From assembly GCF_937890665.1 (NCBI RefSeq), contig NZ_CALADU010000020.1, positions 1-14,965 on the forward strand: a stretch of DNA of 14,965 nt. The letters are read 5' to 3'. The translations under genes and the position numbers were made by a program. The notes under the pieces were generated by a model that worked only from the letters and a program-made list of their open reading frames with translations, did no database searches and was not told where the DNA came from. How positions within the stretch are numbered: the stretch's first letter is position 1; the number at the start of each line of letters is the position of its first letter. Of this stretch, positions 6,262-14,965 are shown piece by piece. This DNA is from an uncultured Subdoligranulum sp. (GTDB lineage: Bacteria > Bacillota_A > Clostridia > Oscillospirales > Ruminococcaceae).

Positions 6262-9200
6262 ATGGACGATAGATACATAGTAAGTTCAATGAATGAATAC
6301 CTGCATCAAGCTACTGGAGCACTTGCCGAGTGGCTTAACGATATGTTGCCTAAAGTAACTGAAAACTGGTGGGATGAGTGCGTTCTGCAGAAGCTCAGTT
6401 ATAACCAGCGGACTTTTGCTGCCCAAAAGGGCTTTACTAAACTGACAGATTTTGATTTAGCTGCGCTTCTCAGGATTGCCGATAAGGCATGGTATGAGAT
6501 GCGCAGTTTTGCGTATCTCCCTACAAAGGAACGAGAATGCATCCGTGATATGCAGGGCGTCCGCAACAATTGGGCACATGTCGGTAGCGAGTTACCCGGC
6601 AAGGATTCCATCATTCGTGACCTTGATATTTTGCAACGCTTTTTCGAACAACTCAATATGGCACATGATATTTTGTCGGATGTTGCGGAGCTTCGGAAAG
6701 CAGTAGAAAGTCCCGGATACATTAATAAAACATCAAGAGCAGTTGACTTTGTGCCTGCTGTTGAAACGACATCAGCCAGATCTCAGAACATTTCGGAAAA
6801 AAGTTTGGTGTACCTGGTTGGTAATCCTTCTGCACGCGGCTTGGTCTTTTCTGTTGAAGATTTGGGAGAAATTAAGCGCTATCAGGTATTCATTGATGGC
6901 GAGATCAAGACTTACTATTCGGATCAGATAGCACTTGTCAACGATACACCGTCGTATCATTGGGTAAGTATTGAAACCTTCCAAAGCTATCTCTCTGCAT
7001 ATCAGATCAATCATCCTTCTGCCGGGAATCTATATTCCTTGAATTCTGCAAGAATTGATTTTGTCCCATACCAGTTCCGTCCCGCATTGAAGTTGATTAA
7101 ATCCGATGAACCCAGAATATTGATCGCAGATAGCGTCGGCGTAGGTAAAACAATTGAAGCAGGACTTATCATTAAGGAACTTGAGGCCAGAAATGAACTC
7201 GAAAACATCATGATCATCTGCCCTAAACCGCTTGTTACAGAGCGAAAATGGGAGCTTGAAATGAAACGCTTTGACGAAGATTTTATTCCACTTGATGGTG
7301 CTACACTTCGTCAAATTCTCTCCGATACAGATCGCGACGGAGAGTGGCCAAGTCGATACAATAAAACCATAGTTCCATATTCTATTCTGGATAACCGTGT
7401 TTACAGCGGCGAAGGTGGAATGAAAAGTAAAAACTATGGTCTAACGGATTTAGATCCTGCTCCACATTTTGATTTAGTCATCATTGATGAGGCCCATCAT
7501 ATTCGCAACGGTAGCATGGAAAAAGAAAAAGCTTTCGCGTATAAGTGTGTAAAATACATCTGTGATCACGCAGATGCTGTTGTCATGCTTACGGCCACCC
7601 CGCTACAAACCGGCGACGATGATTTGTTTACTCTCCTTAACCTTCTCCGGCCTGATGTAGTATTGGACAAGGCGACTTTTAATTTGATGTCAAAGCCCAA
7701 TGCCTACATTTCGCAATGTGCCCATGTTGTACGCAGGGCGGATGATGATTGGCAGGCAAATGCGCTTGAACTGTTACAGGGCATTTTAACAACACAATGG
7801 GGTGAAAATGTCACCGCAAAAAACCCTCTGTATGAATTGATTCTTGAAAAACTTCGCCAGCCGGAAGTCTCCAGAGAAGAACGTGTCAAGCTAATTACGG
7901 ATATTGAGTCTTTGCATAGTTTCAACACGATGCTTAATCGAACAAGGCGTAAAGACATTCAGGATTTCTGCATTCGCCGTACTCATACCTTGGAAACTGA
8001 GTTTACAACGGAACAACAGGCATTGCATGACGAACTCCTGGCCTTTGAGCGAACGGCCCTCTCTACTCTGCACAATGTTCGCAGTGTCCCGTTTATGATG
8101 AGTACAATTCGTCGCCAGGCGGCAAGTTGTATTTTTGGCCTGGCACCCCACATTAGGGATCTCATTGATAGACGTTTTGCGCAAATAAACGATGACCCAG
8201 AAATTGATATTGATAATTTTGAATTCAGTGGACAAGCTGCGACTTCTCTTGAGAGTCTTGCTACCCATGTTTTAGAACTGGCCGATAATCTTCCGGAAGA
8301 AGACCCAAAGTTTGATAGCATCCTTTCTATCATCCAGCAAAAGCAGGAACTGGAGAACAATAAAATTATCCTGTTCAGCACATTCCGCTATACACTTTCC
8401 TATGTAAAGAAAAAACTGGCGGCGGCTGGCTTACGCGTGGAACAAGTTGATGGCAGTGTTAAAGATGATGTCAGATGCGAATACAGGAATCGATTCGAGC
8501 TTCCCAAGAGCGATCCTTCTGCTCTGGACATTCTGCTGTTCACCGAAGTTGGCTCTGAAGGCCTCGACTATCAGTTCTGTGATATGATGATCAACTATGA
8601 TCTTCCTTGGAACCCTATGCGCATTGAACAGCGTATTGGCCGCATTGACCGTAGAGGACAGGCCAGTGAGGCTGTGAATATTTATAATGTGATCACTGCA
8701 GGAACTGTTGATGCAGATATTTATAACCGTTGCCTGCTCCGTATCGGCGTTTTTGAACAAAGCGTTGGTGAATGTGAAGAGATCCTCGGTGAAATCGGGC
8801 GACAGGTCGAGCAAATCGCTGCTGATGGCAAACTGACAGATCAGGAACGCCGCTATAAACTGGAGCAGATGGCAGACAATGAAATTCGTAAGATGCAGGA
8901 AATGAGTAAACTCGAGGACGAGGAGAAAGCCCTGTTTGGCTTTGATCTGTCAAATTACACTATGGCTAAAGAGATTCAGGAAGCTGAAAATCCGTGGATA
9001 TCCCCTCGAAGCCTGCAATATTTAGTGGAGCATTATTTAAAGGAGCGCCTTGGAAAGGTAAATTATATTTTTGGCGAAAGTGATACTAAAACCCTCCGTC
9101 TCTCCGCAGTTGACAGAGGTATCCTTTTGGAAGATTTTAGAAAACTGTCAGGTATCCGCTCTGCGCTAAAGCGCAAATGGGAACTTTATTTAAAGGGAAA

Positions 9201-9453
9201 GAATCCGAACCACAGTATAACTTTCGAGCCAGAAGCAGCGGAGAAGGATCGTAATGCCTTTTTCATTACGGCAGTACATCCGTTGGTTAAACAGGCTGCA
9301 ATGTATTACGCGACGAACGAGGTATCTTATATCAGTCTCAAATACTATTCAGACCACATACCAAGTGGCACTTATCCATTTTCTACGCATGGAATTATAC
9401 TGGTCTTAATCCCCATTTCTATATTGCCACTGTCAGCGATAGCGAAGAAATAA
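6262..9453 (+). CDS. SNF2/DEAH helicase with N-terminal Swt1-like HEPN domain (frameshifted near the 3' end)
   Basis: ATG 6262 is preceded by GAGGTG at good spacing. The open frame gives 1063 residues. Residues 1-125 are a Swt1-like HEPN domain with R101-NNWA-H106, the Rx4H motif of HEPN RNases. A small beta domain lies near 180-225. SNF2 motor: Walker A GVGKT with K296, DEAH D409-H412, TATP 444-447, motif VI Q790-RIGRIDRRGQ with arginines R794 and R797. This is a complete ATP-dependent nucleic-acid translocase of the HepA/RapA class. The normal reading stops making sense after F1040 (bases 9379-9381); the last 23 residues look aberrant, and the proper C-terminus continues in the -1 frame to 9836. 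One missing T in the run at 9379-9382 explains it; the restored protein would be 1191 residues. HEPN-helicase fusions are common in antiviral loci. The next gene starts 2 bases after the restored stop. Confidence 0.88.
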   Translation: MDDRYIVSSMNEYLHQATGALAEWLNDMLPKVTENWWDECVLQKLSYNQRTFAAQKGFTKLTDFDLAALLRIADKAWYEMRSFAYLPTKERECIRDMQGVRNNWAHVGSELPGKDSIIRDLDILQRFFEQLNMAHDILSDVAELRKAVESPGYINKTSRAVDFVPAVETTSARSQNISEKSLVYLVGNPSARGLVFSVEDLGEIKRYQVFIDGEIKTYYSDQIALVNDTPSYHWVSIETFQSYLSAYQINHPSAGNLYSLNSARIDFVPYQFRPALKLIKSDEPRILIADSVGVGKTIEAGLIIKELEARNELENIMIICPKPLVTERKWELEMKRFDEDFIPLDGATLRQILSDTDRDGEWPSRYNKTIVPYSILDNRVYSGEGGMKSKNYGLTDLDPAPHFDLVIIDEAHHIRNGSMEKEKAFAYKCVKYICDHADAVVMLTATPLQTGDDDLFTLLNLLRPDVVLDKATFNLMSKPNAYISQCAHVVRRADDDWQANALELLQGILTTQWGENVTAKNPLYELILEKLRQPEVSREERVKLITDIESLHSFNTMLNRTRRKDIQDFCIRRTHTLETEFTTEQQALHDELLAFERTALSTLHNVRSVPFMMSTIRRQAASCIFGLAPHIRDLIDRRFAQINDDPEIDIDNFEFSGQAATSLESLATHVLELADNLPEEDPKFDSILSIIQQKQELENNKIILFSTFRYTLSYVKKKLAAAGLRVEQVDGSVKDDVRCEYRNRFELPKSDPSALDILLFTEVGSEGLDYQFCDMMINYDLPWNPMRIEQRIGRIDRRGQASEAVNIYNVITAGTVDADIYNRCLLRIGVFEQSVGECEEILGEIGRQVEQIAADGKLTDQERRYKLEQMADNEIRKMQEMSKLEDEEKALFGFDLSNYTMAKEIQEAENPWISPRSLQYLVEHYLKERLGKVNYIFGESDTKTLRLSAVDRGILLEDFRKLSGIRSALKRKWELYLKGKNPNHSITFEPEAAEKDRNAFFITAVHPLVKQAAMYYATNEVSYISLKYYSDHIPSGTYPFSTHGIILVLIPISILPLSAIAKK

Positions 9454-9836
9454 CTGCGGAGATGACAGATATCCTTCAAACTGCTCAAGGGGTAAATTTC
9501 GAAGGAAAGGTATCTTCTGATATGTGGTCTGGACTTGAGGCCAAGCAAGCTCTCATGCTTCGTTCGGCAAGGGCAGACCACTCAGCAGATGCAAAAATGA
9601 CTGCGCGATATAAGCTTGAAAGCATTGAGAGCAACTATCGTAGCCGCAAAAGGATCCTGGAACAGCAAATCGGAGATGCATTCGAGGATAATATTCGAAG
9701 GATGCGTCAGAGCGAGATGGATAGTGTAACCGAATGGTTTGAGAAAAAACATAACGATATTATGCAGCAAGCCGAGCGTGCTGATATTTACAGTACATTG
9801 ATTGCTAATGGTATTATTACAGTTGAGAGGTCATAA
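9381..9836 (+). pseudogene. Displaced C-terminal segment of the SNF2 helicase (-1 frame)
   Basis: 151 codons in the -1 frame relative to the helicase, starting FYAWNYTGLNPHFYIATVSD and running to TAA 9834-9836. The first part is alpha/beta, like the tail of HepA-class proteins. The rest is a charged helical region, probably coiled coil (KLESIESNYRSRKRILEQQI and QSEMDSVTEWFEKKHNDIMQ). An ATG at 9462 is available, but its only GGAG touches the start codon, so separate translation is doubtful. I read this as one gene split by a one-base deletion. A sequencing error in the T run is equally possible, in which case the helicase is whole. Confidence 0.75.
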
Positions 9837-9838
9837 TT

Positions 9839-12800
9839 GTGAGAAAAATTGACAGGATAAAGAATGAATATCGGAGTTCTAACTTGATGGATCTCACGGT
9901 CCTCGAAAAATTGCGTAATGAGCTTAAAAATATTTTGCCAAACGACCTTGAAAGCATTGATGACCATATTTGCTATGTTGAGTTATTAAACAAATTTCGT
10001 TTTGCATTGGCAAAAAGTGATGAGCTAAAGGGCGATAATTATCCTGCATTACTTGAATCTTTGCTTTCAGTTGGCGAAGACAGTGTCTATTCAAGCACGC
10101 TTCGCTTCATATTTGAGTTAATTCAAAATGTCGACGATTGCGAATACAATGATCCCTCTAACGCAACCCTTGATATAAAATTTGATACTAATCAAGGACA
10201 AATTGTTTTGACTTACAATGAAAAAGGCTTTAGTCCATTTAATGTATTTGCGATAACTGGTATTGCAGAGGCTGCAAAGAATATTAGTGCAGAAAAAATT
10301 GAAATTGGTGAAAAAGGTATCGGTTTTAAATCTGTATTTGGAGTAGCCAATAAGGTGCTGATTCAAAGCAGCTATTTTTCATTTGAACTTCATAAAAACA
10401 ATTTTACAATACCAATTCCCTCCTATGATGATTTCGAACCAGTTGCTGGAACACGACTGACTTTGTTTGTTGCGCCTGAGTTGTCTTATCGTATTTATCG
10501 CTCTTTTGTAAATGAATACTGCAAACGCAATGCTTTATTTAACAAAAATCCTCTTTTATTTCTAAATAAGTTGACTGAATTACGTCTGTATATCGATGGA
10601 TTTCGGAGTCTGAAATTCTCTGTTTCGCGCAATACATCTCTTTTCTCTCGTACTCAACTGAGCACGGAGGAAGATGTGCAAATTGCTGTCGATTTACGAG
10701 ATCATTGCAATGGCTTGGACACCAATATTCGACAGGATGTGCGGTGTATTCGTTACACAATGCCAATAACATATAACAGAAAAATGTGTCAATCCAGATA
10801 TGGAGAAACAACTGCATTCACAGAGAAAAAAATGTTTATGCAGGTTGTAGTTCCCCGTGTGGATGCCTTATATGGAGATGACGCTATTAAGAATGGTACA
10901 CTTTACTCTTTTTTGCCAACTCAGATTAGATTAACAGTGCCATTAGCATGTCATGTTCCCTTTAAACTCGCTGGCTCCAGAGAACATGTTGATCCACAGG
11001 GCAACAATCTTTGGTTTACCCATAGTTGTAACTGCTTCGCACAAATGATGAAGGATGTATTCTTAGACTTGGCTCATAGATGTAAAGAAGATGTTGTAAA
11101 CTATGTACCATTCAAGAACTCTTACCTTTTTGAAGCATCCAGTGAAAAAGTAAATTGCTTAAAGCAAGCGCAGTTTAAAGGCGAAACATTCTTACAACTT
11201 CCCATTTTCTACACCGTTGAGAATAATTTCAGATGTTCACAAGAAATTTTTTGTTTTCCTATCTCGCAAGAAAATATACCGGATCCTGAAGGAGCATATC
11301 TGTTGTTAGGTGAAAAGCGAGAATTGTTTTTGCCTTCCAAGCAGTCCCACGGAAAAAATCCAGGAATAAGTATAGTCCATAATGTGGCAGCTAAACTGTT
11401 TGAACGGGCAATGACTGTTCCTGAAGCGACTGAGAACATCTTGAATATGCTTTCTACATTTGAGGACTTCTCTTTTTCTAAGATGGTAGAAACTGTTGGC
11501 AGTCAGAGTTTTACGGTGAGTCAAATCATATCCTTTTCTAAGCATGCCAAATGTGCAAACGCATTTAGAGATGTTGCGCTTGATAAGCTAAAAAAGCAAG
11601 TTCGCCCTGAGTTTTCGATTGCTATTACATCTAATGAACTTTGTGATGTACGAACGATTGATTCAGCAGAAGACCCTCTGGATGCAACAGATTTTGATGC
11701 GACGGCATCACAATATCTAAAGTCAATTAATTATAAATGCTTGAAGATAAATGGCGTACCGGAGAACTTCTATTTTATTGCAAAGAATGTACTGATTTTG
11801 CCTCAAAGAGAAAGCATCCATGCACTATCTGATTTTTGCGGACAGGTCGATAAAAATAGTATATTTTCTGCTACACTTAGGTTCAAAGCTGCTTCCAATA
11901 GCTTAAATACTGCTGATAATGCATTGACTCCTGTTAAATATTTACAGATGCTTCGTTCGGTTCGTGGCTCGATTCGAAAAGCATTTGGGCAAGGCGTTTA
12001 TGAAAATTATATCCGAATCATCAATGAGTCTGGTGCAAATCCGGACCGGTACATCAATGAACTTCTGCAAAACGCAGACGATTGTACATATCCAGGCGGT
12101 GAAGTTCCGACTTTTGAATTAGCAGTTTCACGAGATACGCAAGAGATTACTACAAGATACAACGAAACCGGCTTTACAAAGGACAATGTGCGTTCAATTA
12201 CTGCCATCGGAGAGTCTACAAAAAAACGGTTGTTGGCTTCGCAAGTAAAAAGCATCGAAGAAATTGGTGAAAAGGGCATTGGCTTTAAGTCCGTTTTCTC
12301 AGTTGCCAAACGAGTTGAGATTTTCAGTGGAGGTTTTAATTTTGCATTGTCTGACAAAGAACCAACTGTTCCCGAAGTGCTAAACGGAACGCAGACTATT
12401 GATAACGGAACCTTTATGCGTTTTAAGATGAAATCTGAGCTTCGCCCAGATTTTTTTACCGAAGGAAAAATCCTGCAGTTGTGTCTGTGTCTACGCAAAT
12501 TACAAAATATTCGTTTGGATAAGTTTAATGTTTCAATTAAAGATGAAGATCAAATTCGAAAAATTACCATCAACGGTAAATGTTATGAATATAAAATTAT
12601 AGTATATTGCTTCTCGATCAACGATACCGCTGTTGTCGAAGAAAGAGAAAAACACCAACGACATATTGGAAAAGAGCAAAAAGTTGTTTGTTATGTCCCT
12701 CTCAATCGGACGCAAAAGGATTTCTATCTTTATTCCGGACTTCCTACGCTTTTAAAGGCTAAGATCCCCCTTGTGATTGATGCCCCATTTGAATTGACTA

Positions 12801-14539
12801 CTTCGCGTGACAACATAATAAATAACAAGTGGAACAGCTATGTAAAGGAAGAAGTCTATAACGCGTTGATTCATACAATCGAAAATTTGAAATCCGAAAA
12901 CGGAATTTCTGTACTGAGATTTCTGCGTTTTAGACAAGAAGGATCCTTGTATATTCCAGATTTATTCGAGGACTCGGCACTTAATAAGAGCAATCTTCTT
13001 TCCAAACTTAAACCTATTGCATTTTTGAGTACCTATAACCCCGAGACCTTTGCTACGCCAATGCAGCCCCAATTGCATAGATTTCCTGAGCTTGTCCATT
13101 ATCTGCTCTCCAGAGGCGAAAACATTGGTATCCTTCCAAATGAGATAATCAAAGCTAATGATAATCAGTACGACATGGTTTTTTCTGCACTGGGCATAAA
13201 AGAGGAATCTCCAAAGAATGTTCTGAATATTGTCTGCAAGTACTATCAAAGGTATATGCAGGACGAAAGCTTCCGCAAGATACTTTATGATTATTTGCTG
13301 ATTCATAAAATGGATTTGCCAGTGTTGCGAAGTATATTGCAATCCATGCGAATCATTCCGGTAAAAGGCAGCGTTTTGGGCCAAATAGATTTTATCAGTT
13401 GGTCTGATAAAATCTATGTCAAAGACGATACAAAGGTTTCACCTGAGAGTTGCTACATTTTAGATACGGCAATTCTGTCAAAAGCAGACTGCGAGCAGAT
13501 TCTTGGTAAAGATATCAATGTGCTGAACGATTCCTTGGAAATCACAATTTACCGTCAAAGTCTATTCGAAAAGCTACGGGATAGTACCTTGATGGAAAAT
13601 CTCTATGCTTATTTAATGGATGAATTCACGCAAAATCGAAGAATGTTGGTTGCGTGCGTTGATTTGCTTATTTCGAATTCGGATCAGATCCCCCTTAAAA
13701 ATGAAAATGGTTTACTTCGACAAGGTCGCATATATGTCAGTGATCAGCCTGCAGAATATTTCTGGGGAGACATCTTGCCAAACCACATTGCACATAAGGA
13801 GTGTGATGCTTTTGCGCGATTTATCCAATGCAAGAATATTAAAGATGTTCACTATGAAGATTTGGATATTTTAGAACCTTTAAATGCGGGAGATATTGAG
13901 TCATTCCAGGCTCCTGACGATTTTAGCTATGGTTTTGAAATTTTGGAGAATTGTAAACGGAAAGGTCTGATATCGCAAGAGCTCATCGACAAATATGAAC
14001 TTGGCGGCTTAACGAGAATTAGTGTTGACTATGATGAAGAGATGCTGAACCAGCCAATTAAGGATATCACACAGTTTAAGAAGCATATGAAGCAAATTCT
14101 AAGCAACCCTATACGGATTGTGAAAAAAAGGGTTCAGCGAGAAGTTCCCTATGGGGTAAAAACAAGTGGTGTTGAATTTCTGTTGGATAACAAAGATACT
14201 CGCATGGAAGCGATGCGACGATATAGTCCCGAGCCAGGATACTGTATTTGTCAAATGTGTAAAGAAGCTAAAGACATCAAATACATCGAGGTCAACAATA
14301 TTCAAAGGACCCCCGCTTATTATTGGCAATCATGTGCTGTTTCCCTGTGTTTAGTGTGTAGTAAACATTTTGAAGAACTGCGACAAAATGAGACCATACA
14401 TAAGCAATTTTTGAAAGCTATCAAAAGTGCAAATCCCATGGGAAATCGTCCCATAATAATCCCAATAGGAACCGAAGAACTTGTTTTTGGTCAGACGCAT
14501 ATTGCTGAAATCCAAGAGATCCTCAAACAGCAAGATTAA
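9839..14539 (+). CDS. Giant protein with two sacsin/NO VEIN-type GHKL ATPase modules and a C-terminal zinc region
   Basis: 1566 residues from GTG 9839, with GAGAGG inside the end of the previous frame and only 2 bases between genes, so translation is probably coupled. Module 1: N-box ELIQNVDD (E93, N97, D100), YNEKGF (126-131), GEKGIGFKSVF (157-167), then SFLPT (357-361). Module 2: ELLQNADD (E741, N745, D748), YNETGF (774-779), GEKGIGFKSVF (810-820), then SGLPT (966-970). These are the ATP-lid signatures of Hsp90/MutL-fold ATPases in the form seen in sacsin and plant NO VEIN proteins. Near the C-terminus, C1469, C1471, C1474, C1499, C1504, C1507 and H1510 form a likely zinc site resembling HNH, but the usual catalytic HH is N1486-N1487. 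No DUF3883-like end is seen. Role with the HEPN helicase: inferred defence. Confidence 0.88.
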   Translation: MRKIDRIKNEYRSSNLMDLTVLEKLRNELKNILPNDLESIDDHICYVELLNKFRFALAKSDELKGDNYPALLESLLSVGEDSVYSSTLRFIFELIQNVDDCEYNDPSNATLDIKFDTNQGQIVLTYNEKGFSPFNVFAITGIAEAAKNISAEKIEIGEKGIGFKSVFGVANKVLIQSSYFSFELHKNNFTIPIPSYDDFEPVAGTRLTLFVAPELSYRIYRSFVNEYCKRNALFNKNPLLFLNKLTELRLYIDGFRSLKFSVSRNTSLFSRTQLSTEEDVQIAVDLRDHCNGLDTNIRQDVRCIRYTMPITYNRKMCQSRYGETTAFTEKKMFMQVVVPRVDALYGDDAIKNGTLYSFLPTQIRLTVPLACHVPFKLAGSREHVDPQGNNLWFTHSCNCFAQMMKDVFLDLAHRCKEDVVNYVPFKNSYLFEASSEKVNCLKQAQFKGETFLQLPIFYTVENNFRCSQEIFCFPISQENIPDPEGAYLLLGEKRELFLPSKQSHGKNPGISIVHNVAAKLFERAMTVPEATENILNMLSTFEDFSFSKMVETVGSQSFTVSQIISFSKHAKCANAFRDVALDKLKKQVRPEFSIAITSNELCDVRTIDSAEDPLDATDFDATASQYLKSINYKCLKINGVPENFYFIAKNVLILPQRESIHALSDFCGQVDKNSIFSATLRFKAASNSLNTADNALTPVKYLQMLRSVRGSIRKAFGQGVYENYIRIINESGANPDRYINELLQNADDCTYPGGEVPTFELAVSRDTQEITTRYNETGFTKDNVRSITAIGESTKKRLLASQVKSIEEIGEKGIGFKSVFSVAKRVEIFSGGFNFALSDKEPTVPEVLNGTQTIDNGTFMRFKMKSELRPDFFTEGKILQLCLCLRKLQNIRLDKFNVSIKDEDQIRKITINGKCYEYKIIVYCFSINDTAVVEEREKHQRHIGKEQKVVCYVPLNRTQKDFYLYSGLPTLLKAKIPLVIDAPFELTTSRDNIINNKWNSYVKEEVYNALIHTIENLKSENGISVLRFLRFRQEGSLYIPDLFEDSALNKSNLLSKLKPIAFLSTYNPETFATPMQPQLHRFPELVHYLLSRGENIGILPNEIIKANDNQYDMVFSALGIKEESPKNVLNIVCKYYQRYMQDESFRKILYDYLLIHKMDLPVLRSILQSMRIIPVKGSVLGQIDFISWSDKIYVKDDTKVSPESCYILDTAILSKADCEQILGKDINVLNDSLEITIYRQSLFEKLRDSTLMENLYAYLMDEFTQNRRMLVACVDLLISNSDQIPLKNENGLLRQGRIYVSDQPAEYFWGDILPNHIAHKECDAFARFIQCKNIKDVHYEDLDILEPLNAGDIESFQAPDDFSYGFEILENCKRKGLISQELIDKYELGGLTRISVDYDEEMLNQPIKDITQFKKHMKQILSNPIRIVKKRVQREVPYGVKTSGVEFLLDNKDTRMEAMRRYSPEPGYCICQMCKEAKDIKYIEVNNIQRTPAYYWQSCAVSLCLVCSKHFEELRQNETIHKQFLKAIKSANPMGNRPIIIPIGTEELVFGQTHIAEIQEILKQQD

Positions 14540-14620
14540 AGTTGACAGGTCTATGCGATTTTTCAGTAGCAATTTCCCTTTTACTGTGGTATTGTGTGTT
14601 GCTACCAGGAGGTGCAACGC

Positions 14621-14917
14621 ATGAAAACACGACTCAAGAACTTGTACGACTGTTTCTACACTCCGCCCGAGTTTTCGGAGCAGAAGCAGGAAGTGGAAGA
14701 ATGCCATCAGGCACTGATCAAAGTGCTGGAAAAGCCGGAACGGCGGCTGGTGCTTCGAATCATGGATGCCCAGAGTCTGATGGCAGAAAAACGCTCCATC
14801 GACAGCTTTATCTCTGGATTTGAGCTGGCGTGGCAGCTCTCTATGGAACTGAATCAATATGAAAAAGAGCGCTCAGTCTCTCGCCGTAAAGCGAAGAGAT
14901 TGGGCGCTCTTTCGTAA
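14621..14917 (+). CDS. Small DUF6809-like protein of unknown function
   Basis: A 98-residue, largely helical protein (MKTRLKNLYDCFYTPPEFSE, then KVLEKPERRLVLRIMDAQSL and SIDSFISGFELAWQLSMEL). It closely resembles, from memory, clostridial proteins called DUF6809, which occur in many copies per genome and have no known function. ATG 14621 is preceded by AGGAGGT at good spacing; the longer frame from 14594 is rejected for that reason. A TTGACA box lies at 14542-14547 just past the giant ATPase gene, but no good -10 box follows at 16-18 bases. GC content and ribosome site resemble the host chromosome more than the island, so it may be the first gene of the right flank. Confidence 0.75.
   Translation: MKTRLKNLYDCFYTPPEFSEQKQEVEECHQALIKVLEKPERRLVLRIMDAQSLMAEKRSIDSFISGFELAWQLSMELNQYEKERSVSRRKAKRLGALS
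14864..14914 (+). terminator. Terminator hairpin overlapping the end of the DUF6809-like gene
   Basis: An imperfect stem of about 20 bp starts AAAGAGCGC at 14864 and closes with GCGCTCTTT ending at 14912, with two mismatches, one bulge and loop CGTAAA. The descending arm ends in CTTTCG and lies within the last codons of the gene (TAA 14915-14917). The last 48 bases of the window show nothing recognisable. Confidence 0.55.
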
Positions 14918-14965
14918 GCGTAAAAACAGTCGGCGGCTTGTCAGGGTAAAATGCCTCTGCCAAAC

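Larger units (their letters stand above)
5888..14540. other. AT-rich acquired island carrying a probable two-gene defence system
   Basis: Composition changes sharply after the hairpin at 5846-5887. Single 60-base rows range from about 77% G+C at 4501-4560 to about 23% at 12541-12600. The island holds one gap and two large co-oriented genes, HEPN-SNF2 helicase and twin GHKL ATPase, 2 bases apart. No transposase, active integrase or flanking direct repeats were found by eye, so the way it arrived is unknown. The right edge is placed at the end of the second gene but may lie further right. Confidence 0.65.

Noticed and set aside
9376..9386. Programmed -1 frameshift in the helicase gene
   Set aside because: The sequence around the four T does not form an X-XXY-YYZ heptamer in the zero frame, and no strong hairpin follows at the usual distance; a one-base deletion or sequencing error explains it more simply.
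14351..14857. A 168-codon minus-strand frame across the end of the giant ATPase gene and the DUF6809-like gene
   Set aside because: Overlaps two supported genes on the other strand; no domain recognised.

Overview
The window looks like chromosomal DNA of a GC-rich gut Clostridia, most likely Oscillospiraceae (Flavonifractor/Oscillibacter-like). This rests on GC-rich coding sequence with strong GGAGG-type ribosome sites, GTG starts, and families typical of that group: a LysR next to a ferredoxin-type aldo/keto reductase, a small cupin enzyme, a MerR remnant and a DUF6809-like protein. No rRNA, tRNA or CRISPR array is visible.

Left part (1-5887, GC-rich). It opens with the 3' end of a PhnE-like ABC permease. 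A convergent hairpin separates this from a minus-strand cupin gene, a decayed MerR-like regulator, and a LysR regulator that diverges from an Fe-S aldo/keto reductase. The LysR/reductase pair shares a 200-base intergenic region carrying a TATAAT box and an ATAG/CTAT dyad. A short orphan coding fragment and a strong terminator close this block. Next come two very small ribbon-helix-helix (RHH) proteins transcribed divergently from two near-consensus sigma-A promoters, with a perfect palindrome centred in the spacer of one. Downstream lies a protein made of two tyrosine-recombinase-like folds without catalytic residues followed by two winged helices. It is more likely a DNA-binding regulator than a recombinase, and a long dyad sits just upstream of it. 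A perfect 18-bp hairpin terminator ends the block.

Right part (5888-14540, much more AT-rich). Base composition changes right at that terminator. The island holds about 370 bases of non-coding DNA and then two large co-oriented genes 2 bases apart. The first encodes an SNF2/DEAH helicase with an N-terminal Swt1-like HEPN domain (intact RNNWAH motif). It carries an apparent one-base deletion in a T run that cuts off its last 151 codons. The second encodes a 1566-residue protein with two sacsin/NO VEIN-type GHKL ATPase modules and a C-terminal zinc-ribbon region resembling a degenerate HNH. I read this as a probable two-gene defence system that I cannot match to a named one: a nucleic-acid translocase fused to a candidate RNase, coupled to a giant Hsp90-like ATPase. 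If the frameshift is real, this copy may be inactive or altered.

Right end (14541-14965). A small DUF6809-like gene has a terminator hairpin overlapping its 3' end. The last bases hold nothing recognisable.
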